The position numbers and the translations under genes are program-made. Below, piece by piece: positions 12,892 through 23,500 of a DNA stretch of 30,830 nucleotides. Positions within the stretch are counted from its first letter, which is position 1, and every line of letters starts with the position of its first letter. The notes below the pieces were generated by a model, which was given only the letters and a program-made list of their open reading frames with translations, made no database searches and had not been told where the DNA came from. Source of the stretch: Chromera velia (Eukaryota; Sar; Chromeraceae). The stretch covers positions 73,820-104,649 of the forward strand of contig JAHBMJ010000466.1 of the NCBI GenBank assembly GCA_018398765.1. Direction: 5' to 3'.

Positions 12892-14810
12892 GATGATGCA
12901 ATTGATGACTGCAATTCAGAGCATGGTCCCAGAGGACGCCATGCCCGAGGATCTAGATGAGGAGACCGTGAAGAAGATCAACATCCTGCAGGTTCGTCAG
13001 TCGGTTCGTTGGTCGCTCAGTTGGTGGCGGTATTCACAGACAGACAAACAAGACAGGAGGAGCGAGGGAGCTTCGGGAGTTTTGTCGGAATCACGAGAGA
13101 GACAGGGGGTTGGCAGTGGAGGAACAGAGACGAGAGACGTGACTGAATGAGTGCAGTGGAGCTACGATGAGTGCTGAGAGAGGACTGAAAGTAAAGAAGA
13201 AGGCACACTGTCTATGCGTCCTGTCGTTTCATCCCTCTCCTCACCTCCTTGTATGTGTATGTTTCCCCCCCCTATGTATCAATATGTGTCTGCATGCAGT
13301 ACGACGTTGAGGACGCGAGGCTCCAGGCCCAGTGGGCTGCCTCAAGAGACCCCACGGGCAACACCCAGGCCCCCGATATGTCCCAGATGAAGGAACTCCT
13401 CACGAACCTCGACGAGGCAGGGGTGGGTCGCTCAGTTTTTTTTCTTCTTTGAGAACAGACAGTCAATGAGGGAGGGACGGAGGGACAGGCAGACATGCAC
13501 GGGGAGATATCGATAGAAAGACGGAGAGAGAAAATAAGCAGAATGCATGGAAAGAACAGAAAGCAGACGTGGAAAAAAAAATCTAAAAGGATACAAATGG
13601 GAAGAATTCTCGCAAAACTTAGTGAAGTGGGCAATCCGGAATAAAAGAAAGCAGGCAGGCGTCTGCCTCCCTTTCGCCCATTTTTCCCTTTCCGTCGTCG
13701 CCCTCTTCGTTCTTTGTTTCACCCCCAACGTCTCCTGCTTCCTGTTCTGTTCATATTCCGGTTTTCTTTCTACCCGTTGTCTGTTTGTCTCCCTCCCTGC
13801 AGATGAAGGAGATGCGGGACTTCTGCGGATTGGAGGAACGTCAGATCAGAAGGATGGCCGAGTGGAACTGGGACAAGATGGAGGCGGTCGTGCAGTCAGT
13901 GGCTGACGAAGAGAGACCGAAACCGGAAAACCTTGAGGCAGCACAGATGACGGAAGAGGATTTTCACATTTTTGAACTATTCTATCAAGGGATGGCAGGG
14001 GTGAGTCAGTGAATGAATGAATGAATGAATGAATGAATGAATGAGTAGTCGTTCTTTCTTTCTGTCTTTTTTTTCTTTGTTTGTTTGCTTTTCTGTCTGG
14101 TTCTTTCTCTGTTTGTTCGTTCAACTCGTGTCTCTGTAATTGTAGGTGCGTGATGTGCCAAAAAAGAAACAAACGAAAGATTGTTTGCAGCGAAGCCTGA
14201 AGAACTTTTTGCCCTCTTCCTCTCTGTCTGTCGCGTTTTACCCTTCACTTGTTTCTTCCTCGCCAACTTCCAACAGTGATAGATGTTGCTGCCTGCATGG
14301 AGGCATCCGTCATCCCTTCCCTTCCCTAGCTCCATTTCCCTTCCTTCCCCTCACTCAATTCACTCGGGCCCCGCTCTCCTCTCGAAGCCGACCGGGGCCC
14401 TTTCTGCTGAGGGTATCGGCCTTTATGGGCGGGCATTCAGAGGAGGTTCGATTCAATCCAACCCGCCCCCCCCCTCCCTGCAGATGCAAAGTCCTGAGGA
14501 AACCCGCAGGCAAAACGCAGAGAACGACAAACTGATGGAGGCAGACAGACAAAAACTCCTGAGGGTGAGTCAACTGACACACGCAAGGATTATGCGTCCT
14601 TGCGTGCGTCAATGGAGGCAGACAGACAGAAACTCATGACGGTCTGCAAGTCGACTGGCTGGTGCACCGTGCCGCCCTTGCAATCAGTCACCGTGCCGAA
14701 CACACCACCAATAAACAAGATCAAAAAGCACAACACTACTACACCCCACACAGCCTCTGTCCTACCTTGCGGCAAAAGAAGAAAACCAAGTCCTTTACAT
14801 GTGCGTGTGC

Positions 14811-14846
<36 letters not shown>

Positions 14847-14847
14847 G

Positions 14848-14888
<41 letters not shown>

Positions 14889-14996
14889 GAGATTTCTGCC
14901 GAGCACGGGTGGGTGAGTGACGAGGACATGTTGCGGCAGATCAAAGAGGAGTCGAAGGCGGTGCTGCCTCCTGAAGACACACAGGAAAATCAATGA
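2999..14996 (+). CDS. Large predicted plastid-targeted protein, 1,089 aa, unknown function (23 exons)
   Basis: Exons: 2999-3157, 3388-3505, 3966-4193, 4636-4781, 5323-5442, 5909-6109, 6350-6595, 6979-7152, 7600-7668, 7980-8338, 8635-8797, 9057-9152, 10263-10340, 10607-10675, 10898-11101, 11462-11545, 11912-11956, 12383-12483, 12892-12991, 13300-13422, 13803-14000, 14484-14564, 14889-14996. All junctions are GT-AG and all phases close, giving 3,270 coding nt. The ATG has A at -3 and an in-frame TAA at 2978. The leader MVVSKVVAAGGLLAAAVKAF then SPGRLSRP looks like a signal peptide with an Ala-Phe junction and a basic transit peptide. The body is rich in charged helices. Two hydrophobic segments (aa 465-487, about 763-785) are too polar to be clear membrane spans. 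I recognise no domain. Conserved-looking parts are exons 4-9 (e.g. CIISFFNETAPYVISRW, GFRPYRFQLLLRVLMIWYK) and exon 15 (LTPHYLTWMMGSLGCHLLGG). Exon 12 recurs at 9758-9853 in a likely assembly duplicate. Gene model strong, plastid targeting moderate, function unknown. Confidence 0.85.
4543..4574 (+). repeat. Copy of the exon 4 acceptor junction inside intron 3
   Basis: This 32-bp stretch (TGTGCAG, then GTGAGGAG and GAGGTGCT) matches 4629-4660, the real acceptor and first codons of exon 4, with three mismatches. It lies 86 bp upstream. If used as an acceptor it stays in frame for about a dozen codons and then hits TGA, so it is a decoy or relic. Confidence 0.85.
5050..5220 (+). repeat. Two copies of the exon 5 acceptor junction inside intron 4
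   Basis: TGACTGCAGCTGA followed by a GTGA(A/G)G-type sequence occurs at about 5056-5080 and 5194-5218. The genuine exon 5 start is at 5315-5339. The first two copies also share the upstream GGTTT..AC.CGG..TCTGTCTGAC context, so the unit is longer than the splice motif. The real exon starts CTGAATGTGAAGG; the copies start CTGAACGTGAGG and CTGATCGTGAAGG. They could be decoys, remnants of tandem duplication, or poorly used alternative exons. Confidence 0.8.
7707..7768. repeat. Compound (CT)n(GT)n microsatellite
   Basis: About 28 bases of CT followed directly by about 34 bases of GT, in intron 9 of the plastid-protein gene. The switch from CT to GT shares the T, as expected of a compound repeat grown by slippage. 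Confidence 0.95.
8818..9517. repeat. 700-bp duplicated segment, copy 1 (contains exon 12)
   Basis: Identical base for base, as far as can be read, to 9519-10218 at a constant offset of 701. The match includes the 13-base C run and the 13-base T run, which normally mutate fast. It starts in a (CA)n tract and ends in CCTTCCC just before a single N. It carries exon 12 at 9057-9152, encoding PADPNWMLTRYPALMG and following residues. Confidence 0.95.
9518..9518. other. Single N at a contig junction
   Basis: One N sits exactly between the two perfect 700-bp copies. The left copy ends and the right copy starts at this base. This is the signature of two contigs with overlapping ends placed side by side without merging. 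Confidence 0.85.
9519..10218. repeat. 700-bp duplicated segment, copy 2 (second copy of exon 12)
   Basis: The partner of 8818-9517. The second exon 12 is at 9758-9853. It is in phase 0 like the first, so including both would add 32 residues without breaking the frame, and an automatic annotation may wrongly show the exon twice. I count the exon once. Confidence 0.95.
11361..11450 (+). repeat. (GT)n tract before an acceptor
   Basis: About 90 bases of GT with a few interruptions, ending ten bases before the AG of the exon 16 acceptor (gtgaatgcag). It occupies the place where a pyrimidine tract would be expected. Confidence 0.95.
12772..12888 (+). repeat. (GT)n tract with one N, before an acceptor
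   Basis: About 117 bases of nearly pure GT ending in gtgtgcag, the exon 19 acceptor. A single N at 12853 lies within it, probably another contig join, so the true repeat length is unknown. Frames coding Val-Cys or His-Thr repeats here are artefacts. Confidence 0.95.
14612..14643 (+). repeat. Copy of the exon 22 donor junction inside intron 22
   Basis: This 32-bp stretch (ATGGAGGCAGACAGAC then AGAAACTCATGACGGT) matches 14535-14566, the end of exon 22 plus its donor, with three mismatches, 77 bp downstream. Its donor-equivalent reads GGTCTG instead of GGTGAG, a weaker site. It is a duplicated exon end. Confidence 0.85.
14801..14886 (+). repeat. (GT)n tract before the last acceptor of the plastid-protein gene
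   Basis: About 86 bases of GT with a few GC and CC interruptions, running directly into gtgtgcag at the exon 23 acceptor. It is the third such acceptor in this gene. Confidence 0.95.
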
Positions 14997-15006
14997 GCAC
15001 TGAGTG

Positions 15007-15012
15007 AATAAA
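15007..15012 (+). terminator. Possible polyadenylation signal AATAAA
   Basis: AATAAA lies 11 bases after the TGA at 14994-14996. It is embedded in a GAGT/GAAT tetranucleotide repeat, so it may be chance. The real 3' end cannot be placed from sequence alone. Confidence 0.25.
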
Positions 15013-15469
15013 TGAGTGAGTGAGTGAGTGAGTGAATGAATGAATGAATGAATAGATTCCGCCAGTTGAGTTTTTGAAGAGCCGAACTGAAGGTTGGGTT
15101 CTGGACAGTGAATGGAAAGAATGTGAAGTCCAGAGCCCAGCGGGAAGGAGGAGGAAGGACTAATTAAGGTAGGGAGTTCCCTCAGAGGAGTTGGAACGAA
15201 AGAAGGGAGGATAATTAATTTAAGGGAAAGCCAAGGAAGGAGATTGCTTGCGTATTCGCAGGCATGAAGCGTGGTCTCAGACAGAGAGGAGACTGGCGGG
15301 GCGTGGTTGCTTGCCCGCATTGACTATTGGACGAGTGAAGAGGGTTGTCTGCTCGGTTCGCGTCTCTGTCTCTCTGTGGGTCAGACTGTCTGTAATACCC
15401 TCGATCGCTTTTCTGTTTGAATGAGATGGTGGTTGAGATCGTCTGTAGAGAGACGGTCACCGGGGGGGG

Positions 15470-15830
15470 NNNNNNNNNNNNNNNNNNNNNNNNNNNNNNN
15501 NNNNNNNNNNNNNNNNNNNNNNNNNNNNNNNNNNNNNNNNNNNNNNNNNNNNNNNNNNNNNNNNNNNNNNNNNNNNNNNNNNNNNNNNNNNNNNNNNNNN
15601 NNNNNNNNNNNNNNNNNNNNNNNNNNNNNNNNNNNNNNNNNNNNNNNNNNNNNNNNNNNNNNNNNNNNNNNNNNNNNNNNNNNNNNNNNNNNNNNNNNNN
15701 NNNNNNNNNNNNNNNNNNNNNNNNNNNNNNNNNNNNNNNNNNNNNNNNNNNNNNNNNNNNNNNNNNNNNNNNNNNNNNNNNNNNNNNNNNNNNNNNNNNN
15801 NNNNNNNNNNNNNNNNNNNNNNNNNNNNNN
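15470..15830. other. Assembly gap of 361 Ns
   Basis: A run of N flanked on both sides by G homopolymers (8 G on the left, 10 G on the right). Reads or contigs probably ended at the homopolymers. The gap size may be an estimate. Confidence 0.98.
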
Positions 15831-17210
15831 GGGGGGGGGGAACAAAACAGGAAAGGAAAAGGAGAGCCGACAGGTGAAGACTGAGGGCCCGGCCCGTGTA
15901 AGGCGGGGGGGGGGTCGTAGGTGGAAGGATGGTCAGACAATGAAAGGTGATTCCGTCCATCTGCGTGTCTGTCTGTTTGTCTGTCGGTCCATGTGTTAGA
16001 CAGGAAGGGGTGAAAGATGGATACGAAGGGACAGTAAGAGAAAGAAAATTAAGCTGTCAGAGTGCGTGTATGGAAGGATGAGTCTGTCGATCAGGAAGGA
16101 GACAGAGGGTTTCATGGGTGCAAACGCCCATCCCTCCCTGGCAGTTAGCTGGAGTCGTGCATCGCTCGTTGTGCTTCGTTGGTTTGCGTAACGCCCTTTT
16201 TCGTCCCTAGTCCTTGAATTTGAGTCAAATGAGGTTTCGTGATTCTCCCATTCGGGATGCATCGATCGAATGGTGTGATGCTAACCTGCATGCTGTGTCT
16301 ATGCATGGTAGGTGTCCCACAAAGCTCGCGTGTGTCTTTAATTACCTTGAATGATTTAACACTCCAAGTAATGCAGTAATACCTAGCGTAATATATATTC
16401 TACTCTTCAGAGTCTCTTGTTGACTCTTTGGTTAGGTCTAGGCTAGTGATCCACACATATAAGTCTTTTCAAAGACTCTTTTATCTTGTCCTCTGCCCTA
16501 GCCTCTGCCTTTTTTCAGTGTAGAGTGGCGTAGGGATGAGTCTCTTTTAATTGAATGAAATACTTAGATAACAGCCGATATAGTAGTAGAAGATGCTCTA
16601 AACAAAAACACAATTTTTTCTATTTGTTGTGAGTTTTTTTTAAATAGAAAATGTTTATGTGTACTAAATAAAACGAATTGATACTTTTTTAGTTTGAAAC
16701 GATTCTCTTTCTTGAAAAGTATGCGGCTGTTCTAGCTTACTTACGTTAGCTTTCATGCAGTTAATTTGGAACACGGTGCCTTAAGCATCCCTAAGCTATG
16801 AAAAAGGCACTTATGATAAGATAGCCCCTGGGGTCTATACCGCCTAATTCAAAAGGGCGTACAATAGTGTACAACAGTTATTAGTCTGTTGTCACTGCAA
16901 GATATCCGTGAATTGGTCTATACTTGTGTTAACACATGTCCAGATCTAGGTTTAGATCGTTTTTCCGCTGTGGAAAACGACGCCCTGACCGGCGATCGCG
17001 CTCTTATGCAGGGACATCCACACGCCGCACGCTGCCTGCAGACATGGTTTGAATGACGATTGAGGGTTTCAATGCGCATGCATGCATTTCTCCTAACTGG
17101 GATTGGTGGTTTAGTCTGGGGTAGTCTAGGGGGAGGCAATGCCATGCGCTTGCAGCAGAACGATGATTGAGGGTTTTGTTATGCATGTCACGTCCCTATA
17201 TACAAGGGGC

Positions 17211-17264
17211 GGATCTAGCAGAATGGCCGTAACAGATGGATCTAGCAGAATGGCCGTAATAGAC
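17211..17264. repeat. Tandem 27-bp direct repeat
   Basis: Two adjacent copies, 17211-17237 and 17238-17264, beginning GGATCTAGCAGAATGGCC. They differ at two bases (aacagat versus aatagac). They lie about 430-490 bp upstream of the receptor gene ATG. Role unknown. Confidence 0.9.
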
Positions 17265-17368
17265 GGACAGGATCTATGCCTAGGCAAGATGCATACTGGC
17301 CAGACACGGGACCAGAGAGACACTAAAGAGATATTTCTCCTATAAACTCGATCTTTAATTAGTGCATG

Positions 17369-17459
17369 TGCATGCATGCATGCATGTTTTTCTTCTTAAT
17401 TAATTCTCCGCGCGCGCGCGGGCGTCGGAAACGCTCGATCATGCATGCGCATGCATGCA
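17369..17459. promoter_or_regulatory. Cluster of TGCATGCA palindromes upstream of the receptor gene
   Basis: Overlapping TGCATGCA octamers run from 17369 to 17384, another lies at 17452-17459, and a further one at 17079-17086. A (CG)n block sits between them at about 17409-17421. This octamer is a known binding motif of an AP2-family factor in apicomplexans. If the organism is an apicomplexan relative, the cluster could be a promoter element 240-330 bp before the ATG. GCATGC is also common in introns here, so the regulatory role is only a suggestion. Confidence 0.35.
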
Positions 17460-17697
17460 GCGCTTTTGTGTCCGTCTATCTGTCAGGCGATAAGAGAATC
17501 TGTCTGTCTTTCTAGCTGTGAGTCGTGTTCTCAAGGCTCAACAGCTTCCGGTCCAAATCAGCTTAATTCTCAGAGAAGCACGGGCCCGTACAAGTTTCAT
17601 GCGGAAGCAGTCTGACAGTCTGCATGTGAATCCTCCCGTAAAGTGCATGCAGACATCGAATCTTGTATACTCGCCCTCAGACACTTAGTTAGTCGAT

Positions 17698-19770
17698 ATG
17701 ATCTCGCGGTGCGGTCGATCAAGTGCTGGTCCCCCCGCACTCACGTTTTGTCTGAGCAGGAGCGTCCAGATCCTTCTTTCCCTGTACCTTCTCTCGTGCT
17801 CCCCGCCTGTGAAAGCCACCGAGATCAAGTTCGGCATTCTCTCAGTCGATGCTGTGGACGATAAGTGGGGCACCACCTTCGTTGACTACCTCACAGCAAA
17901 CTTCGCAACCTATGCAAGCGGAAATGTGGACACGTTTAGCGTCACTACAGTGCCGTTTGTGAACACAAAGACTGTAGCGAAAGATAAGACAGTGGTAAGT
18001 GATCTGCTCAAGGCTCCTCAATCACCATGCATGTGTCTGCTTGTTCACTTCAACTTGCTTACTTTGCCACCATCCTCTCGCATGCCTGCAGGATTTCGTT
18101 TTCTTCAACCCCGGCATTGTGAGTCGCTCAACTGTTTTTGTTTGGGTGTATTGAGTCTTTTTGACACTTTCAGGAAGGCCTAGTTGACATACATACCCTC
18201 CATGAACTTTGTCTGCCCGAAGGTCAGTCATTTTTGGGACCAGTCCGTCTGCCGGCACACGCAGGCATCAGTCAGGCAGTCATCGACTAAGTGTTGTAAC
18301 AGCCATTTTACCGTCACCTCAGTCCGTCCGACTTCTCCAGCAAGAAGATAGTCAACATGCTTGCCCCACAGCAGGGAGAATGCAAGAGAGACAGAGAGAT
18401 GACGACAATAAAGCGAACCTGGCAGGAAAGCAGGGATGCTGGCGCCTGCAGGTACAGTCAGACACTGACAGCGCGATCCCTTGAGGGCATGCAAAGGCCT
18501 TGGGAGAAGACCTTCTCGGAAGAAAGCGGCAACAAACGGGCACAAGAACGGACAATCCACATTTGACCTCATCCTCACTTTGACTTCTTCTCCCTGCAGC
18601 ATGTGTATGCACATCCGATCATCCGTTGTCCTTCGTCGTTCAGAATTCCTGCATCGTGACTGAGTTCTCCGGCCAGCCGGTGGTGTCGTTGGTGAACAAA
18701 AGGCAGGGCCAGGTCTCGACTCGGTTTGGGGCGGTGATCCTGGCACGAAGGGACAACGAGGCGATCGACGAGGACAATCTCTCGACATTTGTCATCGGTC
18801 AGTCAGTCTCAACTTGGGCAGGATGGATTGTGCGTGCGTCAACAGAAGATGGCAACAGCCCCATGTACAGGCAAAAAAGAAGTGTTGCCGTCCTGAAAAG
18901 AATGGTTTCTTTCGTTCCCACCCGATCATGCATCCTTTAATTTTCTGCTCTGCATGCATGTGGGCCCACCCACGGAACTCAGTCGGTCACATGGACCGAC
19001 AAGTAAAGGCTCAGTACTTCCTCCTCCTATTTTGCACAGATGCATGTCGTTCTTCACTGCTCTCTTCCGATTGATTAAATTTACATCGAAAGAAAGAAAG
19101 ACCGAAAGATCGTATAATTGTCGCATGCATGCAGGGAAAAAGTTTGGAGCTGTCGACGTGTCTGCCTTTGGAGGTTTCCTGATGGCGGCCTCCACCGTCA
19201 CGAAGGACGTCCCCGGAGGCTCTTTGTTCTCTTCTCCCGAGACGGTCACCTTCCTCAAGGGACACGCGGCTGTTGTCAAGGCGATACTCAGCGGCGACAT
19301 TGACTCCGGTACGTGCATGGGCAGGCAGGTAGAAGAAAGCCAGATACAGAGACAGATAGGCTGATAGACAGAGAGACAGGGAGAGCTCTTACAGTGGTTA
19401 TGACTCGGCAAAAGCCAACACGCTTGGAATAAAGTCAACACACGTGGAATAAACAAATGAATGAATGAATGAATGAATGAATGAATGATTGATTGATTGA
19501 TTGATCGATTGATGAAATGATTGAATGCAGGGACCGTCAGGACAGACATCCTGGAGAAGATGGCGGCTGCTGGAACGATCCCCTCAGACATCATGAGCAC
19601 ATTCAAGATCTACAGGTAGGTGGGTAGGTAGGTAGATCAATGGCCTGCGTCACTCAGTCGTTTGGTGGGTCACTAAGTGCTGCGTTCACTTTAAGCTTGG
19701 CAGAATTGATCACCTCTCAATACGCCTTTTCATTGCTCTCTCTCTCGCTCTCTCCCTCTCTCTCTCTCTC

Positions 19771-19852
<82 letters not shown>

Positions 19853-20510
19853 GCACCTTTCCATTTTCTTCTTCCACTCTCCATCTCCCTCAGATTCCTC
19901 CTTTTCCTCACACTTGCTTCCTCTCCCTCTCTCTGAGTGTATGCTCATTTTCCGATGCTGTGCGTGCGTGCGTCACTGCCTCAACTTGCAGAACCCAAGC
20001 CGCAAGGGAAGAGCAGCCAGGGTTTCCCTTCATCCTCTCGACGGAGCTCTTTCCTGAGTGGCCACTAGTCGCTTTACCCCATGTCGACTATTGGATTCAG
20101 GAGGGGGTGGCGGAGACGCTCTTGGCAATCACCTCGTCTGACGATGCAGCGAGTGATGGAGGGTGCGTTTGTTTGCGTGTCTACCTTTTTTTTTTTTTGT
20201 CGGTTTTTGCTCTTTTGGATTTCCACCTCGATTGATGGTCCTCTTTTCCTGAGCACCCGATCTGTAAAACAATCTGCCATGAATGTTTTCTGATTAAAAT
20301 ACACCTCTAGGCTTACCTCTCGATGAATCTTCAGGGGCTTCCAAACCCCCCTTCCCGCCTCTCTCTCCTCCGTTCTCTGAGACAGGCTGTTGCCATCTTT
20401 CTTCGTACAAGTTCAAAATGCACATCTGCTGTCTCCCTCAGTCTGCTCTCTAGCTAGTTTCTTTGTTAGCCTGTCCATCTCCTACCACGCATGCCTGCTT
20501 CCCCCCCTCT

Positions 20511-20544
<34 letters not shown>

Positions 20545-23500
20545 TTGTGTGCAGGTATGAAAGATGGAACCTTCCGTTCACGTACGAGAAGGTGCACGAC
20601 GCCCTGGAGGACGCCCGTGTCCTGAACATCACAACAGAGGAGTGTCTCCTCAGGACAGCGACAACCTCTGCGTGGGATGTCGTGGTGTGCATCGACGGTC
20701 AGCGAGTGCGTGGGGGTGTGGGAAGAAAGAACAAAAACAAAAAAGGAAGATCGGCAGGCAGAGAGGCAATCTGTGAGGTAGGCAGAAAGTGATGAATGCA
20801 TAGTTTTGCTGTCTGACTGACTGATTGAATCATTGCCTGTTGAGTGCTTGCTTGCTTGCTTGCAGGTCTCTATAGACGTCCCGTAGAGGACATGGAGACG
20901 AACTGCGGGAGCGATGAGCCTTGTCTGTTGGCGGACAACTGTCTCTGCAAGCCGTGTCTTGCGTGTCCTACTGGCGCTACGTGCGCGGGAGGGCAAGCGG
21001 AGCCCGTCGCAGTTCAGGTGTGTTTGTCAGGGTGGGAGGGAGAGACTGAATTTGGAATCGAAATGACACGTTCTTCCTCATTGGCTTGAACTGCACGTCT
21101 TTGCTATCTTGTGCAAGCATATCTCCTGCTTTTCTGCTCGTCGTAGTTCAGGTGTGCTGTTTTCTTATTGGCCGTCGCCTTCTTGCTTTGCACATATTTC
21201 TGGTTTCCGCTTTTGAGTGGTGCCCCTCTGCTTAGGAACAGTTTCTTCACCTTTTTCATGGGAAACGACTTGCGTGTACCCAAGAAGTAATGTTTTCTCT
21301 TCAGAAATCTCGCCTGCCTGTTTTCCTGCCTGCAGGGTTGGTGGTCAGACCCTGAGGACATAACCCGAACTTTCTACGAGTGCTCTCCCGGAAGGTGGGC
21401 TCTTCTGTGAATGCATTCAGTGGTTTCATTTGGAGAGTTGGTCTTTGGAAAGCCATCGGCTTGTCTGCCTCTCTGTCCGATGAATTTAGAAAATTTCAAT
21501 CAATCTCTCCTCTCTATCTGTGCCGCCTTGTTTACGGAGGTTCACTCCGATTGTGCCAATCTTTTGTTAATGAGGAACTGCAGCACAAGCAACGAAGAAA
21601 AGGGAAAAGGTCCCAATGGACAGGGTAAGACTCCGGTTCAGTGTGCACGACTGAGAAGCACAGTGTTTTTTCTTGTCTCATTCTCCGTCCACAGATTTGT
21701 TCCTCTATGGAGGTGCGGGACAAACGTCATAAGACAGAAATTGTAAATAGGAATAAATGTATCGAGAGTGCTTCCTCCAAGTCAGTCAAGATGACTAAGA
21801 AAGAGCCTTCATGCCAACCTGTGCCTTGATGCATGCAGGTGCGAAACCAATGCCAATGGTGAGGTGGTGTGTCTGAGGAACTTTGAGGGCCAGATCTGCT
21901 CCAGGTGCTCGGACTCTTTCTTTAACCTGAAGAATTCTTGTCTTCCGTGCTGGCACTCTAATCTGGGCGTGGCGGTCTTCCTCTTCGTCGTGTGGATCTT
22001 TTTCCTCTTGGGGGTCGGCGTTGCGCTCTCGTACCTTACACGTCCCAGGTCAGGCTGCCATCTGTCTGGGGGGCTCCCTGGGTTCATTTCACTGAGAGGA
22101 GAGGGGGTGTCGTCATCAATTTCAGCCTCAACGCTTCATTTTGGATGAAGCGGCGAGGATGCTCTTACCTCTCGGTGTCGCTTTTTTTTGTCTGCAGGTC
22201 TCTCTCTTCTCTCTGCGAGTGGGTGCGTGTGTGGGTGTTCTTTTAAGGAAGAGAAAAGACAAAGAGTGGACTTCTGTCTGCCGTTTGCTTGCATGCTTGC
22301 TTGCTTGCCTGCCTCTCGGTCTCCCACTCAGCATACCTGGCTTTGCCTGTCCGTCTCTTTGATTTTGTTTGCAGGAGACAGGACGTGACTATTCAGGTGT
22401 TTCTCGTTCTTCTCCAACTGCAAATCTTCACATCTCTGAACTTCTACAGAACAGATGGGGCAGTCGCAACACTGGAAGGCCTCACATCGTTCCTCTACAT
22501 GATCGTCAGTCAGTTAGTCAGTCAGCCAACCAGTCAGGGAATCTGTTAGCTGTTCTTATTTGTATGCCAGCCCTGACGGAAGACCTGGTAGTCTTTTTGT
22601 TTTCCCAGCGCTCGCTCATTCTCTTCAGTGGCTCTTTTTTGCTCCTCCAGTCTATTCGAGTTCGTCTTCTTCACACACCAGGAATTCTCCTCTTCTCAGA
22701 TCTTCAGATTTACTTCGACAGTAAACTAAACAGGTGGACAAAGCAGACGGGTGAATTATGCAAATGTGTATGTGTGGATTAAATGGTCTGACTGATGATA
22801 CACGGGTATCATGGTGCAGGTTTCCTTCCCTGTCGAGATATTCGGATTCGAGTGCGCGATGGGAGCAAAGTACACAAAGTTCACGGGACTCTTGTTGACA
22901 CTCATGATTCCCACAGGTCATTCCCACACGCCGGTAGTTTGTCTATAGCAGTGTGTGTGTATGTGTGTATGTGTGTGTGTGTGTGTGTGTGTGTTTGAGC
23001 CACTACTTTTACCTTTTCGAAATTGAGGCCCTTGGCGATTGACTGAAACGGGAAGCTTTGCCAGCAGGTTGTCTGTTGTCCTCTGCCAGTTCTTCAATTT
23101 TTTCGTTTTTTTTTACGCCTTTTTTGTGTCGTCTCTCCTTTTTGGCAGCTTCTTTTCCTTTACGTTTCTCACCCACCGAATGCATCCAAAGAAGCTTCCC
23201 ATCTGGGTACTCAGCTCTGCTGTGGTCCTATACACACGCCGATAGAGCCCTTTTTGCGTTTGTTCATTCGGCAGATACTCCGTTTTGTTTCAGTTCGAAC
23301 CTCGTACACGAGCAGACCGGCCTGTTTGAACACGAAAAACCCACGCACACGGCACGGCATTGAATCCTCTCGTGATATCCTTCCGGCGCGCCCGCATGCA
23401 GGCCTGCTTGCAACTGCCTCTGCCATCGAGGGGCTCGTCTACCTGTACGAAAAACGGCAACAGAAACTCGTGGACGAGCAGCGTCCTCCCAACCGTGGAG

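Larger units (their letters stand above)
14997..17697. other. Intergenic region with gap, AT-rich stretch and gene 3 upstream region
   Basis: No gene was found. It starts with a (GAGT)n(GAAT)n microsatellite at about 15012-15053. The N gap follows at 15470-15830. From about 16320 to 16920 the sequence becomes AT-rich and has no long frame; a 7-bp perfect hairpin lies at 16871-16892. The last 600 bases carry a tandem 27-bp repeat and clustered TGCATGCA palindromes. Whether a gene was lost in the gap cannot be told. Confidence 0.6.

Noticed and set aside
12695-12914. Long frames of alternating His-Thr or Val-Cys at 8.8, 9.5, 11.4, 12.8, 14.8 and 30.6 kb
   Set aside because: They are translations of (CA)n or (GT)n microsatellites in introns or spacer.
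15417-15940. Open frames of 150-240 codons across 15.4-15.9 kb
   Set aside because: They are mostly the N gap flanked by poly-G.
18600-18643. Earlier acceptor (ccctgcag at 18599) for receptor exon 3
   Set aside because: In the required phase it runs into TGA within 20 codons. The acceptor at 18643 gives NSCIVTEF, which continues the binding-domain pattern.
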